Shown here: positions 51,297 through 61,282 of the stretch, in pieces | Numbering within the stretch: position 1 is the first letter of the stretch | Layout of the letters: every line of letters begins with the position of its first letter | Assembly: GCA_048013815.1 (NCBI GenBank) | Contig: CM106586.1 | Coordinates: 5,766,001 to 5,830,000 of the forward strand | Source of the DNA: Setoptus koraiensis | Taxonomy: Eukaryota; Arthropoda | Length of the DNA stretch: 64,000 bases | Reading direction: 5' to 3' | Program-made: the position numbers and the translations under genes | The notes under the pieces: model-generated | Database searches by the model: none | What the model was told of the DNA's origin: nothing | Seen by the model: only the letters and a program-made list of their open reading frames with translations

Positions 51297-51746
51297 ATGG
51301 TATCAACTCAATCTGATGATACATCAGTTACATCAATTAAATCATGCCCAGATAGGAAGGCAAGGAAGAAGGATCAAAATAGGAGGGCAGCTTTAAATTA
51401 TCGAAGAAAAAAAATGGAAGAAAAGAATCGCCTGCATGAGGAGGAAATGCGATTAGTTTATTCAAGAGTATGTTTGATCGGTTATGCAGAAGAATTAGAA
51501 GATTCTATACTATACACATTGAGAACTAAAGCTAGAACTGTTCAAGATAGTGATGGAAAGTATATTTGCTCTTTGTGCCCCATATGCTCTCAACCTTGTG
51601 ATGATATTGATATATTACGAAATCACATCAATGTTAGGCATTACCAACACCAAATTCAACAACAGCAGCAACAATCACAACAGCAGCAACAATCACAACA
51701 ACAGCAACAGCAACAAACAAATAACAAACCAATAAATGTTATATAA
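51297..51746 (+). CDS. Small bZIP (ATF4-type) protein with C-terminal C2H2 finger
   Basis: An intronless 149-residue frame; the start sits in a good context (gccATGG). Residues 20-75 form a canonical bZIP. The basic region is NRRAALNYR (28-36), matching N-x2-AA-x2-Y-R, with the first zipper Leu (46) exactly ten residues after the invariant Arg. Zipper leucines follow at exact heptads: 46, 53, 60 and 67. The tyrosine form of the basic motif followed by RKK is typical of ATF4/ATF5-like factors. After it comes a classic C2H2 zinc finger: Cys94-x2-Cys97-x12-His110-x4-His115, with another Cys at 91 and 101. The end is a poly-Gln run (encoded by CAA/CAG) and a short NKPINVI tail. It would be a nuclear DNA-binding transcription factor, possibly a dimer; it lacks the activation and degron regions of full-length ATF4. 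It is convergent with the mitochondrial carrier gene, with 51 bp between stops. The combination of domains is unusual. Confidence 0.8.
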   Translation: MVSTQSDDTSVTSIKSCPDRKARKKDQNRRAALNYRRKKMEEKNRLHEEEMRLVYSRVCLIGYAEELEDSILYTLRTKARTVQDSDGKYICSLCPICSQPCDDIDILRNHINVRHYQHQIQQQQQQSQQQQQSQQQQQQQTNNKPINVI

Positions 51747-51797
51747 ATATACATTTTTATCTAAAAGAAACAACAAACATTAATTATCTTCCTAAAT

Positions 51798-52981
51798 TTA
51801 GCACATTTCGACACCAAGGGATCTCCTAGTTCGCTCATAAACCACATAACTTATACTAACTGCTGGAGCCACTTTCATGAAATTTGGCACTATGCCTCGG
51901 TATAATCCTCTTATACCCTCTTTGTCATAAATCGATTTTATCAATATCCACATGGTTATTCTGGAATTGCAGGTTTGCGCTTGCAATCGGGTCCTAACTA
52001 ACGCCAATGGGTAACTCATAAGTTGACCACATGTACTACTAAGGGCTCCGCAGATTAGTAGCACATGTATTCCAGCGTCTTTACTAGAGTTTCCATGTAT
52101 GTCTTTGTGTTGCTTCAAGTACGTTCTTTTCAGTGTTTCATAGACAGCGAGATCAATGCCAGCATAAGGAATGATCCCGAGTAAATTTGGCAGATATCCT
52201 CGATAAAAACTCCTTAGTCCTTCATGATCTGAAATTAGCGCGGTTTTCGTTGGCGTGTATGTGTATGTTATTGATTTTGCGAGCACAATCATCCATGCAA
52301 GGTAGCATATGATGGAAAAATATTATTTAGGGTTATTGAGTACAAGGTGTATGTTTCTTCGAAAAAATCTTGCCCAGAACAAGCATTATAATTGTCAAAA
52401 TGGGAGTACTTACGCAGAATCTTCTGTGCACAATGAATAATTCCTCTATAATCTCCAGTTTGGCCTAAAACTAGTCTAGTCTTTAACACTTCCATTGGAT
52501 ATATCACAGTTTGCGAGATCACCCCTGCGAATGAGCCGGCAAGGAATCGTTGTTGAATTGTTAAATCTACGTTACTATTACCTCTAATCTTTCTTTTGGC
52601 TTGTTCGTATGCCATAAATTTAATGGCCGTCTCTGGGGCTATTTTGAGAACATTGATCCCGTTGCCTCGCCATAACGAGGGCCAACCTCCGTCCCTTAAG
52701 AGTATTTTAAAGCAGTATCCTAAACTTGAAAATTCGGCTCCTCTCACTTGTAGAAAAACCTTTAAACGATCTAATGGGGCCGTGGCCGTTCTAGAGACAG
52801 CGCCAGCCACTGCTCCGGCTATCAAATGCTTACATAATGACAATGATGATGTTGTAGTTGCTGTCGTTGATGCTAATGCTGTTGCTGATGATGTCGAAGC
52901 TGTTGTTGATGTTGATGCCGAGGTTGGTGCGGCTGCCGATGGTGATGGTGAAGAGGTGGCTTGTGAATTTTGTAACATCAT
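51798..52981 (-). CDS. SCaMC-like mitochondrial carrier without EF-hands, 2 exons
   Basis: Mitochondrial carrier family (SLC25) protein closest by eye to the ATP-Mg/phosphate carriers SLC25A23/24/25/41, which swap ATP-Mg for phosphate across the inner mitochondrial membrane. Exons 52981-52414 and 52228-51798 join in phase 1 (donor ATTCTGC/GTAAGT, acceptor tttcag), 332 residues. The three carrier repeats have the signatures [21 protein letters not shown] and [11 protein letters not shown]. Family-typical blocks include [20 protein letters not shown] and [20 protein letters not shown]. The first 48 residues are Ser/Thr/Ala-rich low complexity in place of the four EF-hands that regulate most members by Ca2+. 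An in-frame stop upstream of the ATG argues against a longer first exon here, though a distant alternative first exon cannot be excluded. Lack of EF-hands resembles SLC25A41. Confidence 0.92.
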
Positions 52982-54650
52982 ATTTGATGATGCTACAAAA
53001 TAACTGTTATATAGTGATTATAATAATTATAGCAATAATAATAGTGATAGTATATCAGATGTATCATCGATCGTTAATATTTACGGCAAACAATAATGTA
53101 TTTATTCCTACTCCAATTATATATATATATATATATAATCCAATAACAATATATGACTGAACCGCTATTCTGACTCACAGTCTTTGCATCGGTCAATGAC
53201 GACGATTAATGAATTCTTCTGCACTACTAACAGCTACTACACCATAGCAGCAGTTCTGAATTGATGATGGAGGCACAGAACACCGTGGCGTGGCTCGTTG
53301 GCACAGATTGTGCGCCACTTGCGCAGGTATTGAGAGTTACGACGTCAATTCCGAAAATGTCTAACGGTACACAGAGGGGGAGCTAGAGCGGACTCCGACT
53401 ATAAATATTGCTGAGTGCCCATTCTACCGGATTATAATTACCGTTAATTAATAAATAAATTAATTAAAAACCCGAGTCATCATGCACCGGTGCCAACAAG
53501 AAGTCGGCTGACACTTCATAATTCGTTCGTTGGGCGGGACAAACAAAGATTGGAGCTTAGAGACCCTACACGCCTCTCCGCACCATTAAACCAGTGGCTG
53601 GCTGTTAGACGGCCGCACGTTGGCATAGTCAATGGCTGTGAGCAGTTGAGGCCGGGCTATAATCTACTTTGGGTGCTCTCTACCTGGCAAAAGAGGAAAC
53701 CAAGTTCAGTGATGACTTATATAGAAGCGCGCACGGATGTGTCGAGCGAGCCCGCCCGCCCCCAGCGAGCTTCCTTCTTTGGTACATTTCTTTCAAAACG
53801 GTATAATCAGTTCAAAGGTGAAACTCAGTCCGAATGTGTCGTTCAGTCATTGCTTAATCACCTCGTGCTGAAACTGCTGTGAGGAGACCACCGGTCAGCC
53901 AATTGAACCGAGTAAATCAAATACCCAGTCTGGATTTTCAATCTATCAGTTATGGGGTACTCTGGCGTACCTATACTCGGAACAGTTTGTGGCGTAACAT
54001 AAAAATGAATACTGTGCAAATGTAAAATAGTGCACCTTCGTTCTACTTTACCGACTAGCAGGAACGATGATACACGAATATGCCACGGTGATTATTCTCA
54101 ACTCATTGTTACTATTCAAGTCTATATCAATTAGGTAATCTGAGGCTCAGCTTAATCATTGATCGAACAATAAATGAATAAAAAATTTCAGATAGGCGGT
54201 ATCTACGGATCCAAATCTGTAATTATTTTTACAGATCTGGATGATTACATATGTATCATAGATAGGCATCAATCTAAGTGAGAGAAAATATAAACAAAGC
54301 GACGTAATATTGACGTCTTAAGCCTTGAGTCAAGTTTCCCCGTGTGCGTCAAGAAGCGTGCTAGAATGAAGGCTGTTGTCTTGTGGGACTTATTGACAGT
54401 AGCAACTCCAAGCCGTGTGTCACTCAAAGAGTTTTAGCTGCTCAAGTTAGACAGATTATCGCTATGATAGATGGTGTATTCACATGTATTGTAGAGACTA
54501 TGTATACGTAGGCTCTTTATGATCACAGCAAGGTTTCAACACGGATGGAACTTCGTGTAGTCTTAAAAAGAACTTTGTGAACTGTAGATTTAAACCAATC
54601 ATGCTCGATATTTTCCAGTCTGGCGGCCAGATGAGTCTTTTGTGGCTGAT
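52982..54650. other. Intergenic region, carrier to RPUSD2
   Basis: About 1.7 kb with a (TA)n run at 53118-53137 and an AT-rich ttaattaataaataaattaa stretch near 53444-53468. A GC-richer 130-codon plus-strand frame at 53490-53882 shows no recognisable domain and was not called. Confidence 0.5.
53118..53137. repeat. (TA)n microsatellite
   Basis: Ten uninterrupted TA units in the carrier 5' flank. Confidence 0.95.
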
Positions 54651-56465
54651 TCAGTTCTTCCAATCTGGCTTGGCCCAGTTTGGCATATCCGATTTGAAGC
54701 TCCATCCATTGCCCTTTAGAGAAGAAAGAACAAAGTAGAGAAGAACAGATTTTAAGATGGTATTGAGAGATGCTTCTACACTGTATAGTTGAGGTTCAAG
54801 GGTGCACCTTGGCTCTATCAAGGTCATCATTACCTTGTAACTGAGTGCATGTAGATATAGGAATAGCATCGACAGAGGTGGATCGTAGAAGTTGATATCA
54901 CATTCAAAACAGTTTGGATCTTTGTGCAATTTAGTTGTGTCTAATTTCCATCTTTCTTGTAATTCGTGCCACGAAGAGTCAGTAAAATAGTGGCAGAGTG
55001 CTTTCATCGTTACTTCTCTATCCTCCTCACTTTCTACAGGTCCTCTATGTTTATGGCTTTTGGTAGTAATATCGCTTATATCGGTTTCGTTCGTATCAGA
55101 GAACTCATCTGGTATTATCCAGGCACTTTCTCTGTGTTCAGTGATGATATCCTCGAGTAGCTGTTCCAAACTTTTGTCGTACACTCCGTTCTTTCCTTTA
55201 GCCTTTCCAAAGGATAAACTATTGTAAAGTCCATCATTGACAATGGGGTGACCCAAATATTGTAGGTGCACCCTTATTTGGTGCATCCTTCCCGTAAGAG
55301 GTTTACATAAGACAGAGCTGGTGATTCCGTTATAACTTAGTCTTTTGAATATTGTCTTACTGGGCTTCCCTTTTTCATCGTCAACGATCGTAATGCCCAC
55401 TTTTCGTGATAATGTTATCAAACCTTTATCGACAATTACCTCACCTTCTGGAAATTCTCCCACAACTCTACAAACATATTCCTTTTCTACATCTCTATCG
55501 GCAATCTGCTTTTCCATAACGGATGCCTGCTGAGAATTTCTTGCCATTATTAAAACTCCAGAAACCAGCCTGTCAAGTCTGTGAACAACATAAAGATCAG
55601 TGTAGTTGTAATCCTTTTTCATTATTGTCAATATGGAATTATGTCTGTATCTTCCGCAAGGATGTATTGGCATTGATGGTGGCTTATCTATAACGATAAG
55701 GTTATTGTCCTGGTGAATGATCTTGATGGGCGTAGCTAAAACAGGCAACTCATGTCTATGGGCAATATTACAAACAAAATCATTATCGTTCAACTTGTAA
55801 TCAGGATCGGCTGGCTTACCATTGACTAGATGATACTTGAGTTCAAATCTTCTCAATATTTGCTCTGGAGTCAGTACTCTAAATTCTTGTCTTATGACAT
55901 CCGAGAGTCTTTTTCCCAACCAGCGACGTTTTGTATAACATTGGTAAATATACGTATAGGGATATACTTTTCTAAGGCCATTTTCAATATAATAGCTTGT
56001 GTCGTTGAGGTCATCTGGCATCCTCAAAGAAAGTCTGGCTTTCAGTCTGAGCGCTATGGCTTTCTCAATTTTATCCACATCAACACAACTGGTCGTGACT
56101 CTGGCTATCAATTCTTTTTCCTCGTCAGTCAATTGACCAGGCTTGACATGTCTTCTCTTTTGGTAGTCGCGTGGATTTATATCAATCGAGTCTGCCTGTT
56201 CTTTCTTTTTGGCTAAACGATTGCCATCTGTTTCTTGTTTTCTCTTGTTATTGTTGACGTTTTCGCCTATTGGACAAACATCTGACTGTTCTGTTGTAAC
56301 ACTTTTTGTCTCTTCCATTCTCTCAGACAGATTATTCCATGTAAATCTAATCCTATCAAAATGGAATGTTGATATAGTCAATAGTAATAAAGTGGAACGA
56401 TTCTTTTGAATGTGTCTATTCTTGATTGTAATTAGTGGTGTCAGAATAAATCCCCACTGAGTCAT
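54651..56465 (-). CDS. RPUSD2: RNA pseudouridylate synthase, RPUSD2-type
   Basis: RluA-family enzyme that isomerises uridine to pseudouridine in RNA; RPUSD2 modifies eukaryotic mRNA or other transcripts. Exons 56465-54834 and 54713-54651 (donor TACAAG/GTAATG, acceptor ctaaag, phase 0) give 564 residues ending GNGWSFKSDMPNWAKPDWKN. After a charged N-terminal region there is the family start GLRKVYPYTYIY (about 163), an S4-like segment (about 180-245), and the catalytic domain with PPSMPIHPCGRYRHN and HRLDRLVSG, catalytic Asp about 298. A Val replaces the usual Thr after the HRLDR motif. The block YVCRVVGEFPEGEV and the motif LTGRMHQIRVHLQYLGHPI complete the fold. Two starts are possible: Met1, which adds a basic/hydrophobic leader, or Met50 (ATG at 56318), which starts MEETKSVTTE and gives 515 residues. 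Confidence 0.93.
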   Translation of the reverse strand: MTQWGFILTPLITIKNRHIQKNRSTLLLLTISTFHFDRIRFTWNNLSERMEETKSVTTEQSDVCPIGENVNNNKRKQETDGNRLAKKKEQADSIDINPRDYQKRRHVKPGQLTDEEKELIARVTTSCVDVDKIEKAIALRLKARLSLRMPDDLNDTSYYIENGLRKVYPYTYIYQCYTKRRWLGKRLSDVIRQEFRVLTPEQILRRFELKYHLVNGKPADPDYKLNDNDFVCNIAHRHELPVLATPIKIIHQDNNLIVIDKPPSMPIHPCGRYRHNSILTIMKKDYNYTDLYVVHRLDRLVSGVLIMARNSQQASVMEKQIADRDVEKEYVCRVVGEFPEGEVIVDKGLITLSRKVGITIVDDEKGKPSKTIFKRLSYNGITSSVLCKPLTGRMHQIRVHLQYLGHPIVNDGLYNSLSFGKAKGKNGVYDKSLEQLLEDIITEHRESAWIIPDEFSDTNETDISDITTKSHKHRGPVESEEDREVTMKALCHYFTDSSWHELQERWKLDTTKLHKDPNCFECDINFYDPPLSMLFLYLHALSYKVMMTLIEPRCTLEPQLYSVEASLNTILKSVLLYFVLSSLKGNGWSFKSDMPNWAKPDWKN

Positions 56466-56797
56466 GAGATATTCACTAGAGCGAATGGTCTAGAATAGAG
56501 ATTGTGAAAGTCCGACGACTATTGGTCATGCTGATACAACATTGAAGGAGCAGTTTTTATTCAATAATATTAATCAACAGTCTCTTTAGATATAATTCTA
56601 GCAACAACAAACTACAATACGAAGAAAAAACGTGCTTAATGTCCAATGAGTTTTCCATCCCCTAGCGTGAATTCAAGTTAACTAAAAAGAGGATTTTTTT
56701 GCGCTTCAATTAGATCAAACTTATCCCGACAAATAAGAACTGTGTAGAGTATATACAAGTAGTGGAAGCATTCTAGTGACACTAACTCATCTTTAAA
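56466..56797. other. Spacer between RPUSD2 and the CUB gene
   Basis: About 330 bp for the RPUSD2 promoter and the 3' end of the CUB gene. Nothing else seen. Confidence 0.5.
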
Positions 56798-58500
56798 TCA
56801 ACCAGCCACCATACAAGGGTTGAATCTGTAGTCCAGGAGGAATCCTCTGCCTACGCCATCCCAATTAGATACGAATCTGGCATATACCGGTCCAGTAGAA
56901 TTATCTAATGTTTATTCATATACAATAGAAATGCAATCAGTTTCTAGTTTTTAAATTGTCATTGGTACTAATAGGATTTGTTAGTTCACTTACCCACGAC
57001 ATCAGCATTAGTTGTTGGATTCGGTGATGGTGGATTCAATTGGCTGTTGAGCCGAGATCCACATAATTGTGTATTGGCCAATTGTAGATAGTCTGTGGCA
57101 CATTCATAGGGCCCTGCCCCGGCTTCTCTCTCATTGTTAACCATACCAGAGGTTGGCATTATATTGAAATATTGACCTAAACATGAGATATTGTTGCAAT
57201 TTTTGTGATAGATAACTAGCAATCCAATATGATGTGATGATGTCAAGTAATTAGCTTACCTGGATTAATTTGAAAATTGTTCTGAGATGGATTCTGCTGT
57301 TGTATTATACTCTGGCCATTATCACCCAACGATAACAGTCGAGGGACTGAATAAATCATAGAACAATATCCAGGTGGCCTCTTAAAGCATATGGTGTAGT
57401 CTAAGCCCGATAGATATCCGGTTCCAGCTCCAACTGTGAATTCTTCAAAGTTAAAGGACTTTATTTGACCAATCAGAGAGTTGTGGTACTGCAAACAATT
57501 TGCTGGCGCTGTGAGAGATTGTGTTAGTTGGAATTAATAGATTTAAAAGTTTTTCTCTCTAAGACCGTTATGATTCCTGCTACTCACCTTTATAAGGACT
57601 AATACATGGTATGTATGTGACTCGTATGTCGAAAATCCTCGGCCTATTACCAATTGTAATAACATTCAATGTCAGTGGACCATAATTTCCTTCTGACAGA
57701 TCTATATATATGTGCTGTCCAGAGTTATAACCACATAAAGGAGGTACGATTGAATTGCTCGCCTGACCACTGACCACAAATCTGTCGTTCTCGCAAACTC
57801 CCGAACGAGGTCGATCTAGATCAAACTTGAGAAAATCTAGCCTAACTTGACAAATGTTGGGTTGTCTGGCTACAGTTACACTACACGATCTGAAATCAGT
57901 ATAAGGAGCTGGAGCGTTTGGGTTCCTAAAATAAGTGCCATTGTGTTTGATTGTGCCACCACATGAGACTTGAACTACCATAGGAAACTTTTAAAATTAA
58001 TAATCAGCACTTCTTTTAGGTTTTTCAGTAGAAATTACCAGAGCGGATGTCATACTTACTTGAGCAACAAACTCCAACAGCTATACCTAGATTCGGACCA
58101 TAACCATAACCGTAGTTTGATTGGCCACCAAATTGCTGCGCTTGCCCATTTATGCCGCCCTGATTTGAGTAACAGGTGCCAAGTCGCCGACCTCCACCTT
58201 ATCGAAGAATTATTACATAATGAATAAGTATCAACAAAACTAGTGAGGACGATATAAAATATTGTTACTCAACTCATTCTCTCTAATAGTAGAACATGAG
58301 TACTTACGATTTCTACACTCAGACGCAGTTGAGACACATATACCTGTTCGGTTTCCATCGAATGTTGGACAATCGCTGATACCAAATTGACCATTCTGGT
58401 TATTCCACGAGGAATGTCCCCAACCGAAGCCAATCACATCATTAGCCAACCATAGAAGACCTAACAGATTGATCAAATATTTGTTTTGAGTTTTGTACAT
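56798..58500 (-). CDS. Secreted CUB-domain protein, 6 exons
   Basis: Arthropod-type secreted CUB protein. Exons in transcript order: 58500-58308, 58197-58060, 57968-57588, 57508-57260, 57176-56994 and 56904-56798. Every intron is phase 1 and the sum is 1251 nt, 416 residues. A signal peptide (YLINLLGLLWLANDVIG) is followed by a small Cys region (CPTFDGNRTGICVSTASECR), then a Gly/Gln-rich stretch ending GIAVGVCCS. The first CUB domain (from about 112) has CGGTIKHNGTYFRNP, CQVRLDFLKFDLDRP, CENDRFVVSG and PPLCGYNSGQHIYIDL. A second CUB-like domain starts near PANCLQYHNSLIGQ and includes the SGLDYTICFKRPPGYCSMIY block. A short Cys-containing end finishes PCMVAGW. CUB domains bind proteins or Ca2+ in the extracellular space; no protease domain is present. 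Final exons lack ATG start codons and were found from splice sites. Function is unknown. Confidence 0.88.
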
Positions 58501-58984
58501 TACTTATGTTGTCTTATGTAGATCGCTTAGATGGTATTTTTTGAAGAAGGTTTATACGCTTTTGATTATTATCTTGATTAAATATAATTAATGGCATGAA
58601 TTCCTTTTAGATGCCGATTCTGATTAACATGTCATTTCGATCAAAATGTATAATAGTTTTATGTGACTTGCTAATTTTGAACAAATAATATACGATGATA
58701 CCACCCTAACATCCAATAGTAGATCGTTTAGTCTAAGTAGCAACCACTTGGCGGATCATCTAATATCTGGCTAGATGGAAAAGTTCTATTACAACATAAC
58801 ATCACAACGGGTGGCTCTGTTATGCCATCATCAACCATATATTATGATGAAACTATTTCCGGTCTTTTGTTGGTCAATCTACTAATAGTAGCCAATACTA
58901 GTTGTCAAACTAAAGAGAACTCCCGCTATTATTCGGCCTAGTCTATAACTGGATATTCTTAGTTTTCTTAATTAAAAGTGATTA
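58501..58984. other. Upstream region of the CUB gene
   Basis: About 480 bp of AT-rich DNA that should carry the CUB-gene promoter and the 3' end of the small ORF upstream. No other signal seen. Confidence 0.5.
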
Positions 58985-59212
58985 TCATACTTTTGCCTCA
59001 CCTCTTTTTTGTTTTTTATCTATCAATTCGGTTGCTAACGTCAGTCGAAACTTCGATAAATCTTGCTTTCTTGTTGTTTGTTTTTTTAAACTAATAACAT
59101 TGTTCATTAAAGGATTGCTAGTGCTAAAGTAAAGTAAAACGAATGCTAATGATATTGAGATTACCCGATATGTTGGTAATTTTTTAATGGCAAAATAGTA
59201 GTTGTTCGACAT
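58985..59212 (-). CDS. Small predicted membrane protein, unidentified
   Basis: A 75-codon minus-strand frame starting MSNNYYFAIKKLPTYR, with one hydrophobic segment (VISISLAFVLLYF, about 17-29) and a basic C-terminal half (KKQTTRKQDLSKFR, DKKQKRGEAK). Size, single span and charge would suit a small mitochondrial or ER membrane subunit, but no family was recognised. A donor-like AG/GTGAGG near the end could splice it onward. It starts inside the duplicated COX5B 3' flank: only its first 13 codons are repeated near 62576-62614, where the frame soon ends. That favours this locus as the original. Confidence 0.4.
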   Translation of the reverse strand: MSNNYYFAIKKLPTYRVISISLAFVLLYFSTSNPLMNNVISLKKQTTRKQDLSKFRLTLATELIDKKQKRGEAKV

Positions 59213-60124
59213 GACGGTTTCCTAGCCTGTTGTTTCTACCTCCAATGTTTCGCAAAGTTGGCAGATCTAAAATTCACTTTTCTATTTACTTTCACAAAGA
59301 GTATACTGGATCTACATGGTATCAGTGGAGCCAACTAATATGGACTGGATTTCTAGACAACCGAACGATATAATGTAGAGTAACTAACAAATTGACACAA
59401 CATCCCAAGGACAAAGAGCTAGCAACACAGCTGATGTGGAACATTGGTCAATGAATGATTAGTTAGAAATGACCAAAGTCATGATGACTCTTTATTTTAT
59501 CACTCTAACAAAGTGATGTATCAGTAAATGATTGGTGTGCGAACGGTTTTTGGCGTAAAACTATGCCAAACTAGCTGTCATTCAGGTTGAGCTGCGATAC
59601 AATAACAAATTATTACGTTCGGGATATTTAGGAGGATGATTGAGGCATGTCAAGTCTAGTCTAGTCTAATCGATGCCATTTGCAACTTGCTTACGAGAGA
59701 CGGAGACAAAAAAAAAATCTGATAGTGCTAGTGAATTCTATATAACCAAAGACAACAATCTTTTTTAAACCATATTATCAATATTCTTATGAAATTCTAT
59801 ACTATAACAAGTTTTACTGTTATTATCATGATTATTATTTTCACATTAGATTGAATTTGTATGACTATGTTAGTTAGTCATTGTTCACACAACTATTATC
59901 ATAATAATTATCTTTGTCAACATCTCACCATCAGACATCATAATGGAGAGTAGGGCCTACCATGTTATTCCCCGTCTTTCTTTTCTTGTAGCCAGAATTT
60001 TTCAGCGTCAACCAAATGAAACCAATGACCACAATTGCATTTTACAGGAGGACCTTTTTGCAAGACTAGATAGCTGACATCTTTACAAACACACATGATT
60101 GCTCTTGAGTTGCCGTAGGCGGTC
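59175..60124. repeat. Direct duplicate (copy A) of the COX5B 3' part and flank
   Basis: Nearly identical to 62576-63520, in the same orientation, with only a handful of substitutions and small indels (for example near 59220-59245, and atgg/gtgg in the flank). It starts at ggtaattttttaatgg and ends exactly at the N gap. Confidence 0.95.
59965..60124 (-). pseudogene. COX5B: COX5B C-terminal part, cut by assembly gap
   Basis: Codes for the last 52 residues of COX5B from the TAA stop at 59965, with the same Cys-rich zinc site (CVC, CNCGHWFHL) and the same end as the intact gene at 63361-63711. The N-terminal part is hidden in the 500-N gap. It is probably the same gene as the downstream one, assembled twice, rather than a true paralogue. 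Confidence 0.7.
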
Positions 60125-60624
60125 NNNNNNNNNNNNNNNNNNNNNNNNNNNNNNNNNNNNNNNNNNNNNNNNNNNNNNNNNNNNNNNNNNNNNNNNNNNN
60201 NNNNNNNNNNNNNNNNNNNNNNNNNNNNNNNNNNNNNNNNNNNNNNNNNNNNNNNNNNNNNNNNNNNNNNNNNNNNNNNNNNNNNNNNNNNNNNNNNNNN
60301 NNNNNNNNNNNNNNNNNNNNNNNNNNNNNNNNNNNNNNNNNNNNNNNNNNNNNNNNNNNNNNNNNNNNNNNNNNNNNNNNNNNNNNNNNNNNNNNNNNNN
60401 NNNNNNNNNNNNNNNNNNNNNNNNNNNNNNNNNNNNNNNNNNNNNNNNNNNNNNNNNNNNNNNNNNNNNNNNNNNNNNNNNNNNNNNNNNNNNNNNNNNN
60501 NNNNNNNNNNNNNNNNNNNNNNNNNNNNNNNNNNNNNNNNNNNNNNNNNNNNNNNNNNNNNNNNNNNNNNNNNNNNNNNNNNNNNNNNNNNNNNNNNNNN
60601 NNNNNNNNNNNNNNNNNNNNNNNN
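60125..60624. other. Assembly gap of exactly 500 N
   Basis: Round-number N run, a placeholder of unknown true size. It breaks the COX5B copy A inside its coding sequence. Confidence 0.99.
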
Positions 60625-60894
60625 TTGTGACTACTAGAATGTGTTACAAATGTATCTGAGACACAATGAGCGGCCTCTAATTTAGATGAGATATTGCGGC
60701 GATGACTGTCACGATGACATCTCGATTGCATGATCGACTAGCGTTATTATGTACATTATCTCTCAGCGTCTATAATTAGCTGCAATAGCTTGAATATTCT
60801 GTGTCTAGTATATGGATTATGCTTAGCTGACGATGATCATACTCATGGAATACTACTGTTGAAGTTGTTACGTCCGTGTCTGTTGTGAAGATCT

Positions 60895-61110
60895 ATATGA
60901 TGTTGATGGTGAGATGTTGACGAGATATTATTATGATAATAGTTGTGTGATCAATGATAACTAAACATAGTCTCAATTCATCTAATGTGACAATACTAAC
61001 TATGTATATAAAACGTAGACAATTGTTATAGTATAGGATTTCATACAGAATCCTGATACTATGGTTTAAAAGATTGTTGTTTTGGTTAGTAGAATTATTG
61101 CTATAGATTT
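60895..61110. repeat. Inverted, diverged fragment (copy D) of the COX5B 3' flank
   Basis: Reads as a reverse complement of the flank near 63110-63340 (shared words tgatggtgagatgttgac, attattatgataatagttg, ttgttatagtatag), with many indels. It runs in the same direction as the larger inverted copy that follows. The 270 bp between the gap and this fragment do not match COX5B by eye. Confidence 0.75.
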
Positions 61111-61282
61111 TTTTGTTATGGATTAAAATGTAGCGCTTGGATGAGCAAATGTTTGTTGCGCTGTGGGCAATTGCAATCACTGGTCCGAGCGGTTCGGGAT
61201 GTTGTCTTTGGAGCTTTTACGGGGGTAGTTAAAGCCCCCTTTGGGTGCAGACACGTCGTAGGAGCTAGCGTCGAAGTTGCTT

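Noticed and set aside
53490-53882. 130-codon Arg-rich plus-strand frame
   Set aside because: Slightly GC-richer patch, no domain, no repeat ends or terminal duplications that would mark a mobile element.
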